NCBI GenBank assembly: GCA_943908425.1
Contig: CALTTC010000002.1
Location: 1 to 64,000 of the forward strand
DNA: 64,000 nt
Source: an uncultured Moraxella sp.
Lineage (GTDB): Bacteria > Pseudomonadota > Gammaproteobacteria > Pseudomonadales > Moraxellaceae
Reading direction: 5' to 3'
Positions 34,653 through 43,233 of the stretch are shown piece by piece. How positions within the stretch are numbered: position 1 is the first letter of the stretch; each line of letters opens with the position of its first letter. The translations under genes and the position numbers were made by a program. The notes under the pieces are model-generated. The model was not told the DNA's origin. It made no database searches and saw nothing but the letters and a program-made list of their open reading frames with translations.

Positions 34653-37600
34653 TATTGTCCAGAATGGCTTGCGCTCATATTAAAATTATCGTGCAACAGA
34701 TTTTTTAGATACCAAAGATTGGCATCGCTTGGCGCAAGGCGTAGGCGGGCGTTGGTCTTGACTTTGGCAATACTATATTCATCGTGGATATACAATGCCA
34801 GTGGTAAGCGCCCATCGTCTTCGGCGTGTGGATTGGGCGCTGTTTGTTCTGTTAGGGTTTGTAATAACGCTTGCAGTGTCTTTGTGTCGTTTTTGTGCAC
34901 TTTAACATTTAAGGATTGGATAAATTGCAAGCGCATCTCAAGCACGGTTAAGGCGTGGGTTATATTGCTAAACAAGCGCTCTTCGTGCTTGCGTACGCTT
35001 AGTTTTAGGAGTACAACCTCCCCAACAGTCAGCTTGTGCTTTAAGTGCGTAAACTTATCAGCATAGCAGCTGCTTTCAATGCGTGCGCTACCATCGTCTA
35101 GACTCACTGCGACGCGATTGCCAAAATTGGCAACATCGCGCACAAGTCCTGCCACCCACACGCTTTCTTGATAGCCGGTTTCACGTAGGTCGGCAAGCTT
35201 AACGGGCTTGACATAGCGTTGTAATTCTGCCTTGTATTCGTCAATGGGGTGCCCTGTTAGATAGAGTCCAAGGGTGGCATCCTCACCTGTTAGTCGTTCT
35301 TTGTCGCTCCAAACAACATTCTCTAAAGCAGGAGCAACGCTTAAGCCATCATCAATTTCCCCAAATAAATCCAGTGTACCACTTTCTTTGTTTTGGCGAT
35401 TTTGTTCGGCGGCTTGCATGGCTGTGGGAATTTGGCGCCATAATCCTGCGCGAATATTATAAGGCTTATTGCTTGCGACTAAATCAGGGGCGATACTTTG
35501 TGCTAAATCATCAAAAGAGCCTGATTTAACCAATGCCTCAAGCGTGCGTTTACCCACTTTTTTGATGTCCACGCGATTACAAAAATCATATAAATCACGA
35601 AATTTACCCTGACGGCGGGCAGTGACAATGCTTTCCACGGCAGATTCGCCCACGCCTTTAATCGCACCTAAGCCATAAACCACCGTTGTTGGGTCGCTTG
35701 CCACAAAGTGCCATTGGCTATTATTAACAGAAGGCGGTAATACCGTTAAGCCAAAATTGTCCTTACAATCGCCAATCAAAAACACCACGTTATCGGTGTT
35801 ATTCATCTCCGAAGTAAGCACCGCCGCCAAAAATTCTGCGGGATAATAATGCTTCAGATAGGCAGTTTGGTAAGCAAGCACCCCATAGGCAGCGGAGTGT
35901 GATTTATTAAAACCGTACTCAGCAAAAGTCTCCATGTTATTAAAGACGCCTTCAGCAAGTTGCGCATCTATGCCCTGCGCCTTCGCCCCTGCCACAAAAA
36001 TACTACGTTGCTGTGCCATCTCCTCTGGCTTTTTTTTGCCCATCGCGCGGCGTAGCATATCCGCCCCACCAAGCGTATAACCTGCCAAGGTTTGGCTAAT
36101 TTGCATCACTTGTTCTTGATAGACAATTACCCCATAAGTGCTCGTAAGAATCGGCTCTAATAAAGTGTGGTCATAGCTTACCTTTTCGCTACCATGCTTA
36201 CGGTTAATGTACATATCTACCATACCGGCATTTAAAGGACCGGGGCGGTACAAGGCACACATTGCAATCACGTCATCGATGTTCGTTGGACGTAATTTCG
36301 CAAGGTATTTTTTCATACCAGCGCTTTCTAATTGGAATACCGCGGTAGTTTTGGCTTCTTTTAGCAAGTGATCATAGACGGCGCTATCATCTAGGGGGAT
36401 GTCATCTAAGTCTAGGGGGGTTTTGCCTTCCGCGGTTAGGCGTGCATTAATGTTATCAATGCCAGCTTTGATGACCGTGAGATTACGCAAACCCAAAAAA
36501 TCAAATTTAACAAGCCCCACCGCTTCCACATCATCTTTATCGTATTGGCTCATACGTGCGCCATCGCTGTCGCAATACAAAGCGCTAAAATCGCTGATTT
36601 GCCCTGGTGCGATAAGTACGCCACCGGCGTGTTTACCGGTATTACGAATAACTCCTTCAAGCTTTAATGCCATCTCCCAAATCTCGTTGGCATCATCATA
36701 ATCTAGCCCATCAGGATTGGTTAATAACTCTTTTAATTGCACTTCCTCTGCCAATGCTGCCGTAAGCGAAATACCTGGTTTTTTGGGAATCATTTTGGAC
36801 ATTTTGTCGCCAAGCCCATAGGATTTGCCTTGCACGCGTGCCACGTCGCGAATGACCGCTTTGGCTGCCATTGTTCCAAAGGTAATAATCTGCGACACCG
36901 CATCGCGCCCATACATCTGTGCCACATAATCGATGACTCGGTCGCGCCCATCAATACAAAAATCCACATCAAAATCGGGCATAGACACCCGTTCAGGATT
37001 CAAAAAACGCTCAAACAACAAATCGTATTGAATGGGGTCTAAATCGGTAATATTAAGCGAATAAGCAACCAGCGAGCCTGCACCCGACCCTCGTCCTGGA
37101 CCCACGGGCACGCCATTTTCTTTGGACCAGCGAATAAAGTCCATAACAATCAAAAAATACCCTGGAAAACCCATTTGGTTAATGGTATTTAATTCAAAGC
37201 TTAAGCGCTCTTCATAATGCTTTTGTGTTGCTTGCCAAGTATCGTCGCGAGTAGCTTCAGGATAGAGTTTGGCAAGCCTGGCATATAGTCCATCAAAGGC
37301 AAGTTTTTTAAAGTAACTTTCGGTGGTTTCGCCCTCAGGAATGGGGTAGGCAGGCAAGACGTTAATGCCTAGGGTGAGTGTTACGTTACAGCGACTGGCA
37401 AAGGCGTTGGTATTGTCAAGCACCATCGGCAAATCGGCAAACAGGTTTGCCATCTCTTCTTGGCTTTTAAAATATTGCGCTTCACTATAATGGCGTGGGC
37501 GGGTGGTGTCGTTTAGCTTGTAGCCACTAGCGATACAGACTCTCGCCTCGTGTGCCTCAAAGTCCTGTGCCTGCAAAAAACGCACGTCATTATATGCCAC

Positions 37601-38185
37601 AAGCGGAATACCAAGTTTATGCGCTTGATGGATGGCATTATGGGTAAAAGTATGCTCGTCTGCGCGTTGTGTGCGCTTAATGCCGATATAGAGACGGTCA
37701 CCAAAATGGGTGTGCCATTCTTGCAAGAGCTTTTGTGCGCGTTCTGGGTGCGCGCCTTTAAGTGCTGAGCCGATTTCACTACGCTCGGTGAGAATGACAA
37801 GCAAGCCTTTACTGGCAAATAAATCCGCCTTTGTGACAATGGGTATATCATCGATTAAGCCGTGGGTATAGCCTTTTGATGATAATTTTAATAATGCCTG
37901 ATAGCCGATATTGTCCATCGCATAGACAATTACGCTGTGATTTTGATCATAAGCACTGCCATCTGCCATCTCGCCCACCACCATCTCGGTGCCAAGTAAT
38001 GGCTTTATGCCACTTGCGATACAAGCTTTGTAAAATTTCACGACAGCAAATAAATTGTGAATATCAGCAAGTCCAAGGCTTGTTTGCCCATCGGCAGCAG
38101 CGGCAGCGACAAGCGATTTTATGCGCACGATAGAATCCACGATAGAATATTCACTGCGCACGGCTAAATGGGTAAATGCACTCAT
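34652..38185 (-). CDS. dnaE: DNA polymerase III subunit alpha
   Basis: Replicative polymerase catalytic subunit, 1177 aa, a normal length for DnaE1. The N-terminal PHP domain has FTHLAVRSEYSIVDSIV and LGLADIHNLFAVVKFYKAC. The palm has GPGRGSGAGSLVAYSL and the catalytic aspartates in SMPDFDVDFCIDGRDRVIDY, with IITFGTMAAKAVIRDVARV after it. MAALYRPGPLN-type thumb/finger elements (CALYRPGPLNAGMVDMYINR) and YQEQVMQI follow. Near the C-terminus are a helix-hairpin-helix, VAGLVRDV and an OB-fold. It starts 9 bases after the upstream membrane-anchored protein gene. Confidence 0.98.
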   Translation of the reverse strand: MSAFTHLAVRSEYSIVDSIVRIKSLVAAAAADGQTSLGLADIHNLFAVVKFYKACIASGIKPLLGTEMVVGEMADGSAYDQNHSVIVYAMDNIGYQALLKLSSKGYTHGLIDDIPIVTKADLFASKGLLVILTERSEIGSALKGAHPERAQKLLQEWHTHFGDRLYIGIKRTQRADEHTFTHNAIHQAHKLGIPLVAYNDVRFLQAQDFEAHEARVCIASGYKLNDTTRPRHYSEAQYFKSQEEMANLFADLPMVLDNTNAFASRCNVTLTLGINVLPAYPIPEGETTESYFKKLAFDGLYARLAKLYPEATRDDTWQATQKHYEERLSFELNTINQMGFPGYFLIVMDFIRWSKENGVPVGPGRGSGAGSLVAYSLNITDLDPIQYDLLFERFLNPERVSMPDFDVDFCIDGRDRVIDYVAQMYGRDAVSQIITFGTMAAKAVIRDVARVQGKSYGLGDKMSKMIPKKPGISLTAALAEEVQLKELLTNPDGLDYDDANEIWEMALKLEGVIRNTGKHAGGVLIAPGQISDFSALYCDSDGARMSQYDKDDVEAVGLVKFDFLGLRNLTVIKAGIDNINARLTAEGKTPLDLDDIPLDDSAVYDHLLKEAKTTAVFQLESAGMKKYLAKLRPTNIDDVIAMCALYRPGPLNAGMVDMYINRKHGSEKVSYDHTLLEPILTSTYGVIVYQEQVMQISQTLAGYTLGGADMLRRAMGKKKPEEMAQQRSIFVAGAKAQGIDAQLAEGVFNNMETFAEYGFNKSHSAAYGVLAYQTAYLKHYYPAEFLAAVLTSEMNNTDNVVFLIGDCKDNFGLTVLPPSVNNSQWHFVASDPTTVVYGLGAIKGVGESAVESIVTARRQGKFRDLYDFCNRVDIKKVGKRTLEALVKSGSFDDLAQSIAPDLVASNKPYNIRAGLWRQIPTAMQAAEQNRQNKESGTLDLFGEIDDGLSVAPALENVVWSDKERLTGEDATLGLYLTGHPIDEYKAELQRYVKPVKLADLRETGYQESVWVAGLVRDVANFGNRVAVSLDDGSARIESSCYADKFTHLKHKLTVGEVVLLKLSVRKHEERLFSNITHALTVLEMRLQFIQSLNVKVHKNDTKTLQALLQTLTEQTAPNPHAEDDGRLPLALYIHDEYSIAKVKTNARLRLAPSDANLWYLKNLLHDNFNMSASHSGQ

Positions 38186-38194
38186 AATAAAGAC

Positions 38195-38833
38195 CTATTT
38201 TTTACCGCTCACCGCTTGCGTGGCAGTGTCTGTCGCGGTTTTTGCGTTGTCGGTGGCAAGGGTGCTTGGCGCATTAAAATAGTCGTTTGACAAATTGCGG
38301 TAGGGCTCAATGCTATCAAGACCGCTATTGATAAAAATATCTTGGGCGGTACTAGACAGCAAAAAATCACGAAACGCTGCCCCAACGGGCACGTCATCAT
38401 TCATATAGCCGATTAAGGTTTGGTCGGGCTTGGCAATGGCGTAATCAAAACTACTAAACTGTTTATCTGCCCCCAGTCGCGCGCTGTCCATCGCCCCTAA
38501 AACAACATCTGGCGTGCTATCGCTTATTTTATCAATAATCATAAGGTCAATATCGGGGCGATGTTGCTTAAATTTTTGTAATAATAATTGGCTGTCTGCG
38601 TGGCGCACAGGGTCAATATACACCGTCAAAGACTGCGTGGTCGTAAGTGGCGTGGCGGTATTGGTAGCAACAAAAATAGGGCTACCTGCTCGCTTATTAA
38701 AATAGGCGCTAACGGCGAGTAAAATGGCAATGACGACAAGTAGGCAGACAATAGCCCCTTGCATAAATCGTTTACTATAGTGCCAAATACGGCGGATAGG
38801 GGTTGGTGTTTTGGCGGTTTTAATCAGAGTCAT
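38195..38833 (-). CDS. Membrane-anchored protein with a substrate-binding-protein-like region, unknown function
   Basis: 212 aa. A cytoplasmic basic N-terminus leads into one TM helix (about residues 29-47; GAIVCLLVVIAILLAVSAYF). The rest should be periplasmic. LTVYIDPVRHADSQLLLQKF followed by DVVLGAMDSARL and VGAAFRDFLLSSTAQDIFIN resembles the lobe-edge and C-terminal helices of extracellular solute-binding proteins (molybdate/phosphate type), but it is about half their length. The C-terminus is Thr/Ala-rich. It overlaps the upstream gene by 4 bases and ends 9 bases before dnaE. Function unknown. Confidence 0.75.
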   Translation of the reverse strand: MTLIKTAKTPTPIRRIWHYSKRFMQGAIVCLLVVIAILLAVSAYFNKRAGSPIFVATNTATPLTTTQSLTVYIDPVRHADSQLLLQKFKQHRPDIDLMIIDKISDSTPDVVLGAMDSARLGADKQFSSFDYAIAKPDQTLIGYMNDDVPVGAAFRDFLLSSTAQDIFINSGLDSIEPYRNLSNDYFNAPSTLATDNAKTATDTATQAVSGKK

Positions 38834-39474
38834 AGTTTAATCACTTCATCGTGTAGCTCTTGGAGCAGACGGTCAAAAATGGCAAAATTATCGCTGGCAT
38901 TGTTGCTACTTATATTATCGCTACTTGCATTGTCTTTACTTGTATTGCGTTTGCTTGCATTGTCGCGTGGGGCGTTGCTCGCTTGTACTCGCGTGGCATT
39001 TGGCGAATTAACAGAGGAGACGCCACCGCTGGTATTTTGGGCTTTGGTGGGCGTTCTGTTCATGGCTAATGCGGGCAAGCCGTGCGCTTTTTCGTGGCGC
39101 ATTCGCTCTAGGACATAGTCGGCATTGGCGGTGATGACTGTCTTAGTGCTTGGCGTGGGCTGTGGGGCAGTGGGCGTTTGCCATTTATAGTCATTGACTT
39201 GCCACCAGCCCAAAAATTTCTGCGCTGATATGCCGTGCAACTCGTCAGGCAAGGCGTGCGTGCTAAGCACCTGCTGTAACTTTGGATCGCTAATATGTTG
39301 GTCTTTGGCAACAAAAATCTCTCCCAATCCGCCCGTGTACAAAAGCTTTAATAGCCAAGCATTAGCGGAGAGATTCAGCCGTGGCAACTGCCAAAAGCGC
39401 CCCTGATGAAGCACGACATATTGGCGTTTTTTTGGGTGAACAAAAATAACATCAATAAAGCGACGCACGCACAC
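38830..39474 (-). CDS. Uncharacterised protein with a low-complexity Ser/Asn tail
   Basis: About 212-214 aa, no family recognised. The first 110 residues look globular (FIDVIFVHPKKRQYVVLHQG, FWQLPRLNLSANAWLLKLL, FLGWWQVNDYKW). Residues of about 140-195 are low-complexity, with degenerate DNAS-type repeats (NASKRNTSKDNASSDNISSN), and a short helix FAIFDRLLQELHDEVIKL closes the protein. There is no early ATG. GTG at 39474 or 39468 is likely; the latter has AAGGG at good spacing. First gene of the run leading to dnaE, trmJ and cysE. Confidence 0.65.
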   Translation of the reverse strand: MCVRRFIDVIFVHPKKRQYVVLHQGRFWQLPRLNLSANAWLLKLLYTGGLGEIFVAKDQHISDPKLQQVLSTHALPDELHGISAQKFLGWWQVNDYKWQTPTAPQPTPSTKTVITANADYVLERMRHEKAHGLPALAMNRTPTKAQNTSGGVSSVNSPNATRVQASNAPRDNASKRNTSKDNASSDNISSNNASDNFAIFDRLLQELHDEVIKL

Positions 39475-39498
39475 CGCCCTTATGAAAAATAAAACGCT

Positions 39499-39527
39499 AT
39501 CATAACATTTTTATGGTTTTTTGGCAA
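39499..39527 (-). promoter_or_regulatory. Promoter of the dnaE-containing operon
   Basis: On the minus strand TTGCCA (39527-39522), a 17-bp spacer ending TGT, then TATGAT (39504-39499), about 25-31 bases upstream of the GTG starts. It would serve orf214, orf212, dnaE, trmJ and perhaps cysE. Confidence 0.65.
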
Positions 39528-39535
39528 AATTAAGG

Positions 39536-39541
39536 CATAAT
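39536..39541 (+). promoter_or_regulatory. Candidate -10 element for recC
   Basis: CATAAT in the divergent intergenic region, 26 bases before the recC ATG. No convincing -35 hexamer at 16-18 bp was seen. A ribosome-binding site AAGG follows at about 39560. Confidence 0.35.
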
Positions 39542-39567
39542 ACACAAAAGATAATTAAAAGGTCATC

Positions 39568-42500
39568 ATGTTCCGTATTATTCAATCCAACGACACCCAG
39601 CAACTTGCTCAATTACTCGGCGATTATTATCAAAATGATGAACGCTCGCTGTTTGACACCTTTGTTGTGATTGTGCCTGCCAAAGTGTTAGAAGCGTGGC
39701 TAAAACGCACGCTAGCGCAACAACTTGGGGCGGTAAGCTTATTTACCACGCAATTTTGGGGGCAATATGAGTGGCAACTGATTGCACGTATTTTGCAGAT
39801 AGATGCCAAGGCGTTAAAGGCGATGGGGCGTGATAAGGATATTTTGCAAGTGCCTGAGCAGGCGGTCTTGTCGGCGTCGGTGATACGCTGGCGTTTGTTT
39901 GGCTTTTTTAATGAGCCAGCAGTACAAGCCTATGCCAAAGATGACAAGCACCCATTGTATTTTTTGTTGACGATGCTGCCCTTTGATGAGTCAGGGCGGA
40001 TAAGTAAAGAGGCGCTGTGGCAGTTGTGTGATGATTTGGCAAAAACCTATGTGGGTTATCTAACCGAACGCAACGACTGGCTTAGTCGCTGGGCAACTGG
40101 GCAAGCGGTGGATGTGCCAGCGCTGATTGCCCAAAAAGATTCGTTTGCTCATGCTTACGGGCGTGATGATACAACGCCTGAGTGGTTACAGGAGGAATTT
40201 GTGGCGCTTGAGGCGGCACTGCGCTTTTTGTGGCAGACGCTGTTTAAGACGGTATATGAGTATCGTCAAGCATTGCAGGCGCGCTTTTGGCAGGTATTAG
40301 CGAGCAATCAAGAGGCACAAGCTGCCCTGCCAAGTCGCTTGTATTTGTTTACGGTACAGCAGTTGCCAGTGGTTGAGCTTGATTTTTTGCATAGGCTTAG
40401 CCAGTATTGTGAGGTGATTTTATTGCATTTTAATCCATCCATGATGTTTTGGGCAGATATTGTTGATAAGGCGTGGCTACAAACACAAACGGTTATTAAC
40501 CCTGACAGCGTCTATTTAAAGGATTATGGGCACGGCTTATTGTCAAGACTCGGTAAAGCGTCTCGGGAAACCTTTGCAATGCTTGCCCAGCTGTCTGGCG
40601 GGGAATATGAGGCGGTGGATTGGCAAGAGACGTTTTCTGACAATAAAGCGCGCACAAGTTTATTGCATGCGTTGCAATACGATATTTTGATGTTAAACGA
40701 AACGCCGCATAGCGACCCTTGGGCATTGGACGATAAGCATAAAGCACAGCCAACTTTTGTGTTGGATAAGCAAGCAATGGGGCTTAGCATTCATAATTGT
40801 CATAGCCTAAAGCGTGAGTTAGAAATCGCTCGGATAATGATTGGACAATGGCTCAATGCTGATAACAGTCGCACGCTTGCCGATGTGGCGATTATGTTGC
40901 CTGAGGTGGACAGCCATCGCGAATTGATTGAGGCGGTGTTTGGTACAGGGGCAGGCTTGGACGGCTTATACTTGCCGGTGAGTATTACGGGGGTGACGGA
41001 CAATGACGTATTAGCCTTATGGCAAGGCATTTTGGGGGTGTATCGCTTGCCTATGACGCGTTTTTATTATGCTGATTTTTGTGAGTGGTTGCTGTTGGAG
41101 TGCGTGTATCATAGCTTTGGCTTATCGTTTGTGATGGCACAGCGCGCGTGCGAATTATTGCGCCACGCGTTATTTGTGCGTGGGCTAAACGAAAGGCACT
41201 TAAAGGCAACATTGCACGCTTGCGACAGCGATTATCAGCGCACGTTTGCCTATGCTCTAGACCGCCTTGTGCTGTCTTTAAGCATTGTGGCGGATAGCTC
41301 AGGGCTTTTGTATCCGAGTGATGATATGCGCCGTACGGTGATGGTGGCGGAGGTTGGCTTGGCTGATGCTCCCATCATTGATGCGCTGTGTGCCATTTAT
41401 CAGGCATTCACGGATAAGGATAAAGACAATATCCATGAGCATAGTGCAAAAATTGGGCACTGGCTTTGGCATATTGAAAATACGGTGATTAACCGCTATT
41501 TTTATGCGTATAAAGGCACACCGCTGTTAAATGGTATTTTTGATACGATGAATAGCCTAAAGGCAAGCGCAAGAGCCAATGAGCCGTTGTTGGATACGCC
41601 ACTTTTGTTGCCGTTAGAATTTGTGCTAGAGACGCTAAGCAGTACTTTAGAAAGCCAACAAATTGCTGCTGATGTCTCTGGTAATATTACCGTTGGGCGC
41701 TTTGGTTCGCTACGTGGGATTAGCTTTGGGCTTATTGTTATGCTTGGCATGAATTTAAATGATTTTCCGCGCACAGTAACGAATAACAGCCTAGATTTGC
41801 GTGCGGTAGGGTTGCCAAGGCGTGGTGACCGTGTTAGCGAAGACGATGATAATGGTACGTTTTTGGAGGCGCTTTTGCAAGCCCGTGACGCTTGCTACAT
41901 CTTTTATAGCGGACAAAGTGCCGATGGTACGCTAGAGACACTGCCTGCGTCGCCTGTTACGGAGCTTGTACAGTTTATCAAAAATGCCCATTGCCAAGAC
42001 ACCAAAGGCAATGCGCTAACGCCTGAGGCGATAGAGGGTTACCTTGTAACACGGCATCAAGCCTTGCCGTTTTGGGCGGATCGTTTTGGGGCGTATACTT
42101 TACTTGCGCCGTTGTGGCAAAGCGTTGCTTGCAATATAGAGCAAGAAACAGCCATCGCCAAGCCTGTCGTGCTACCAACACAGGAGGAAATTGACAAACT
42201 TGTACAAGCGCTGACAGAAAAAAGTCCAGCATTACCCAAACCTTTGCCTGCCACGCTAGATATTGCACGGTTATCCTTTGCGCTAAAAAACCCAGCGCGC
42301 ACTTATTTGACAGGCAAAAAATCGCCCACACCGAGCCTTGAAACAGTGTCTGATGAGCCACTTGTTTTGGATAATCTGCAGCAGTACAAGCTAATTAGCG
42401 AATTGCACGAACAAACAAGCGAGGAGGTACTGCGTTATGGTGGCTATTTGCCAGCAGGGGTGGCGGGCGCACAGACGCTTCAAGAGCTACAACGCCAACA

Positions 42501-43233
42501 CGAAAAGTGGTACGAACACGGCTTACAAAGCCTACAAAATATGGACATTATAAAGCAAGAAAGCGATGCTACAAGCGTACATTTATTGCCCTTCAAGCTT
42601 GGTGAAATGTCAGTAACGCTACAGGTAATGCTCCCCAAAGATAACCCCGATATATGGTTTAACGCCACGGTTGGTAAGGCGCATGTCAGCGATTATAAGT
42701 TAGTTACCGCGTTTTTACAGCATTTGTGTTGGCAGATAACGCGTACAGACGCAACAAAAGAGGGTGATGCTGGTAAAAGCTTTTGGTACTATAACGCTAA
42801 AGACAATGCAGATACGATAGGTTTTTTGTGTTATTTTAAACCACTGTCATCCGATGATGCCCAAGCGATTTTGGCGCGTTTTATTGTCGTTTATAGTCAT
42901 CTGCAAGTCATGCCAATCGCATTATCATCTAGCATGGCATTGACGCTATTAACTGATAAAGACTTGGTAGCAGTTGCTGATAGCGACTTACAAACAAAGC
43001 AAGCTGGCATTAAAAAAGCCCTTAAAAGTTCGTGGTTTGGCGCGGGCAGTCGTTACACTGGCTATGTCTCAAGCGACAGCCAGCACCACCCCGATTGGCA
43101 ATATATTCTCGGTAAAGAGGACGATGGCGAGCTGATAGCCCCATTATTGCCCTTAGCAGGCACGTTATATCAAGCCTTATATGACCATCTTGAGATTGTC
43201 ACAGATGGCACAGAATCAGGAGTAGCCCAATGA
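39568..43233 (+). CDS. recC: RecBCD enzyme subunit RecC
   Basis: Chi-recognition and scaffold subunit of the RecBCD helicase-nuclease, 1221 aa. The N-terminal defunct helicase-like domain has FVVIVPAKVLEAWLKRTLAQ and LFTTQFWGQYEWQLIARIL. RLYLFTVQQLPVVELDFLHR and LSIHNCHSLKRELEIARIM are RecC landmarks. GRFGSLRGISFGLIVMLGMN and DFPRTVTNNSLDLRA lie in the second helicase-like domain, and a nuclease-like fold without catalytic residues closes it. The divergent family and the pairing with recB make the call secure. Its stop overlaps the recB ATG (ATGA). Confidence 0.93.
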   Translation: MFRIIQSNDTQQLAQLLGDYYQNDERSLFDTFVVIVPAKVLEAWLKRTLAQQLGAVSLFTTQFWGQYEWQLIARILQIDAKALKAMGRDKDILQVPEQAVLSASVIRWRLFGFFNEPAVQAYAKDDKHPLYFLLTMLPFDESGRISKEALWQLCDDLAKTYVGYLTERNDWLSRWATGQAVDVPALIAQKDSFAHAYGRDDTTPEWLQEEFVALEAALRFLWQTLFKTVYEYRQALQARFWQVLASNQEAQAALPSRLYLFTVQQLPVVELDFLHRLSQYCEVILLHFNPSMMFWADIVDKAWLQTQTVINPDSVYLKDYGHGLLSRLGKASRETFAMLAQLSGGEYEAVDWQETFSDNKARTSLLHALQYDILMLNETPHSDPWALDDKHKAQPTFVLDKQAMGLSIHNCHSLKRELEIARIMIGQWLNADNSRTLADVAIMLPEVDSHRELIEAVFGTGAGLDGLYLPVSITGVTDNDVLALWQGILGVYRLPMTRFYYADFCEWLLLECVYHSFGLSFVMAQRACELLRHALFVRGLNERHLKATLHACDSDYQRTFAYALDRLVLSLSIVADSSGLLYPSDDMRRTVMVAEVGLADAPIIDALCAIYQAFTDKDKDNIHEHSAKIGHWLWHIENTVINRYFYAYKGTPLLNGIFDTMNSLKASARANEPLLDTPLLLPLEFVLETLSSTLESQQIAADVSGNITVGRFGSLRGISFGLIVMLGMNLNDFPRTVTNNSLDLRAVGLPRRGDRVSEDDDNGTFLEALLQARDACYIFYSGQSADGTLETLPASPVTELVQFIKNAHCQDTKGNALTPEAIEGYLVTRHQALPFWADRFGAYTLLAPLWQSVACNIEQETAIAKPVVLPTQEEIDKLVQALTEKSPALPKPLPATLDIARLSFALKNPARTYLTGKKSPTPSLETVSDEPLVLDNLQQYKLISELHEQTSEEVLRYGGYLPAGVAGAQTLQELQRQHEKWYEHGLQSLQNMDIIKQESDATSVHLLPFKLGEMSVTLQVMLPKDNPDIWFNATVGKAHVSDYKLVTAFLQHLCWQITRTDATKEGDAGKSFWYYNAKDNADTIGFLCYFKPLSSDDAQAILARFIVVYSHLQVMPIALSSSMALTLLTDKDLVAVADSDLQTKQAGIKKALKSSWFGAGSRYTGYVSSDSQHHPDWQYILGKEDDGELIAPLLPLAGTLYQALYDHLEIVTDGTESGVAQ

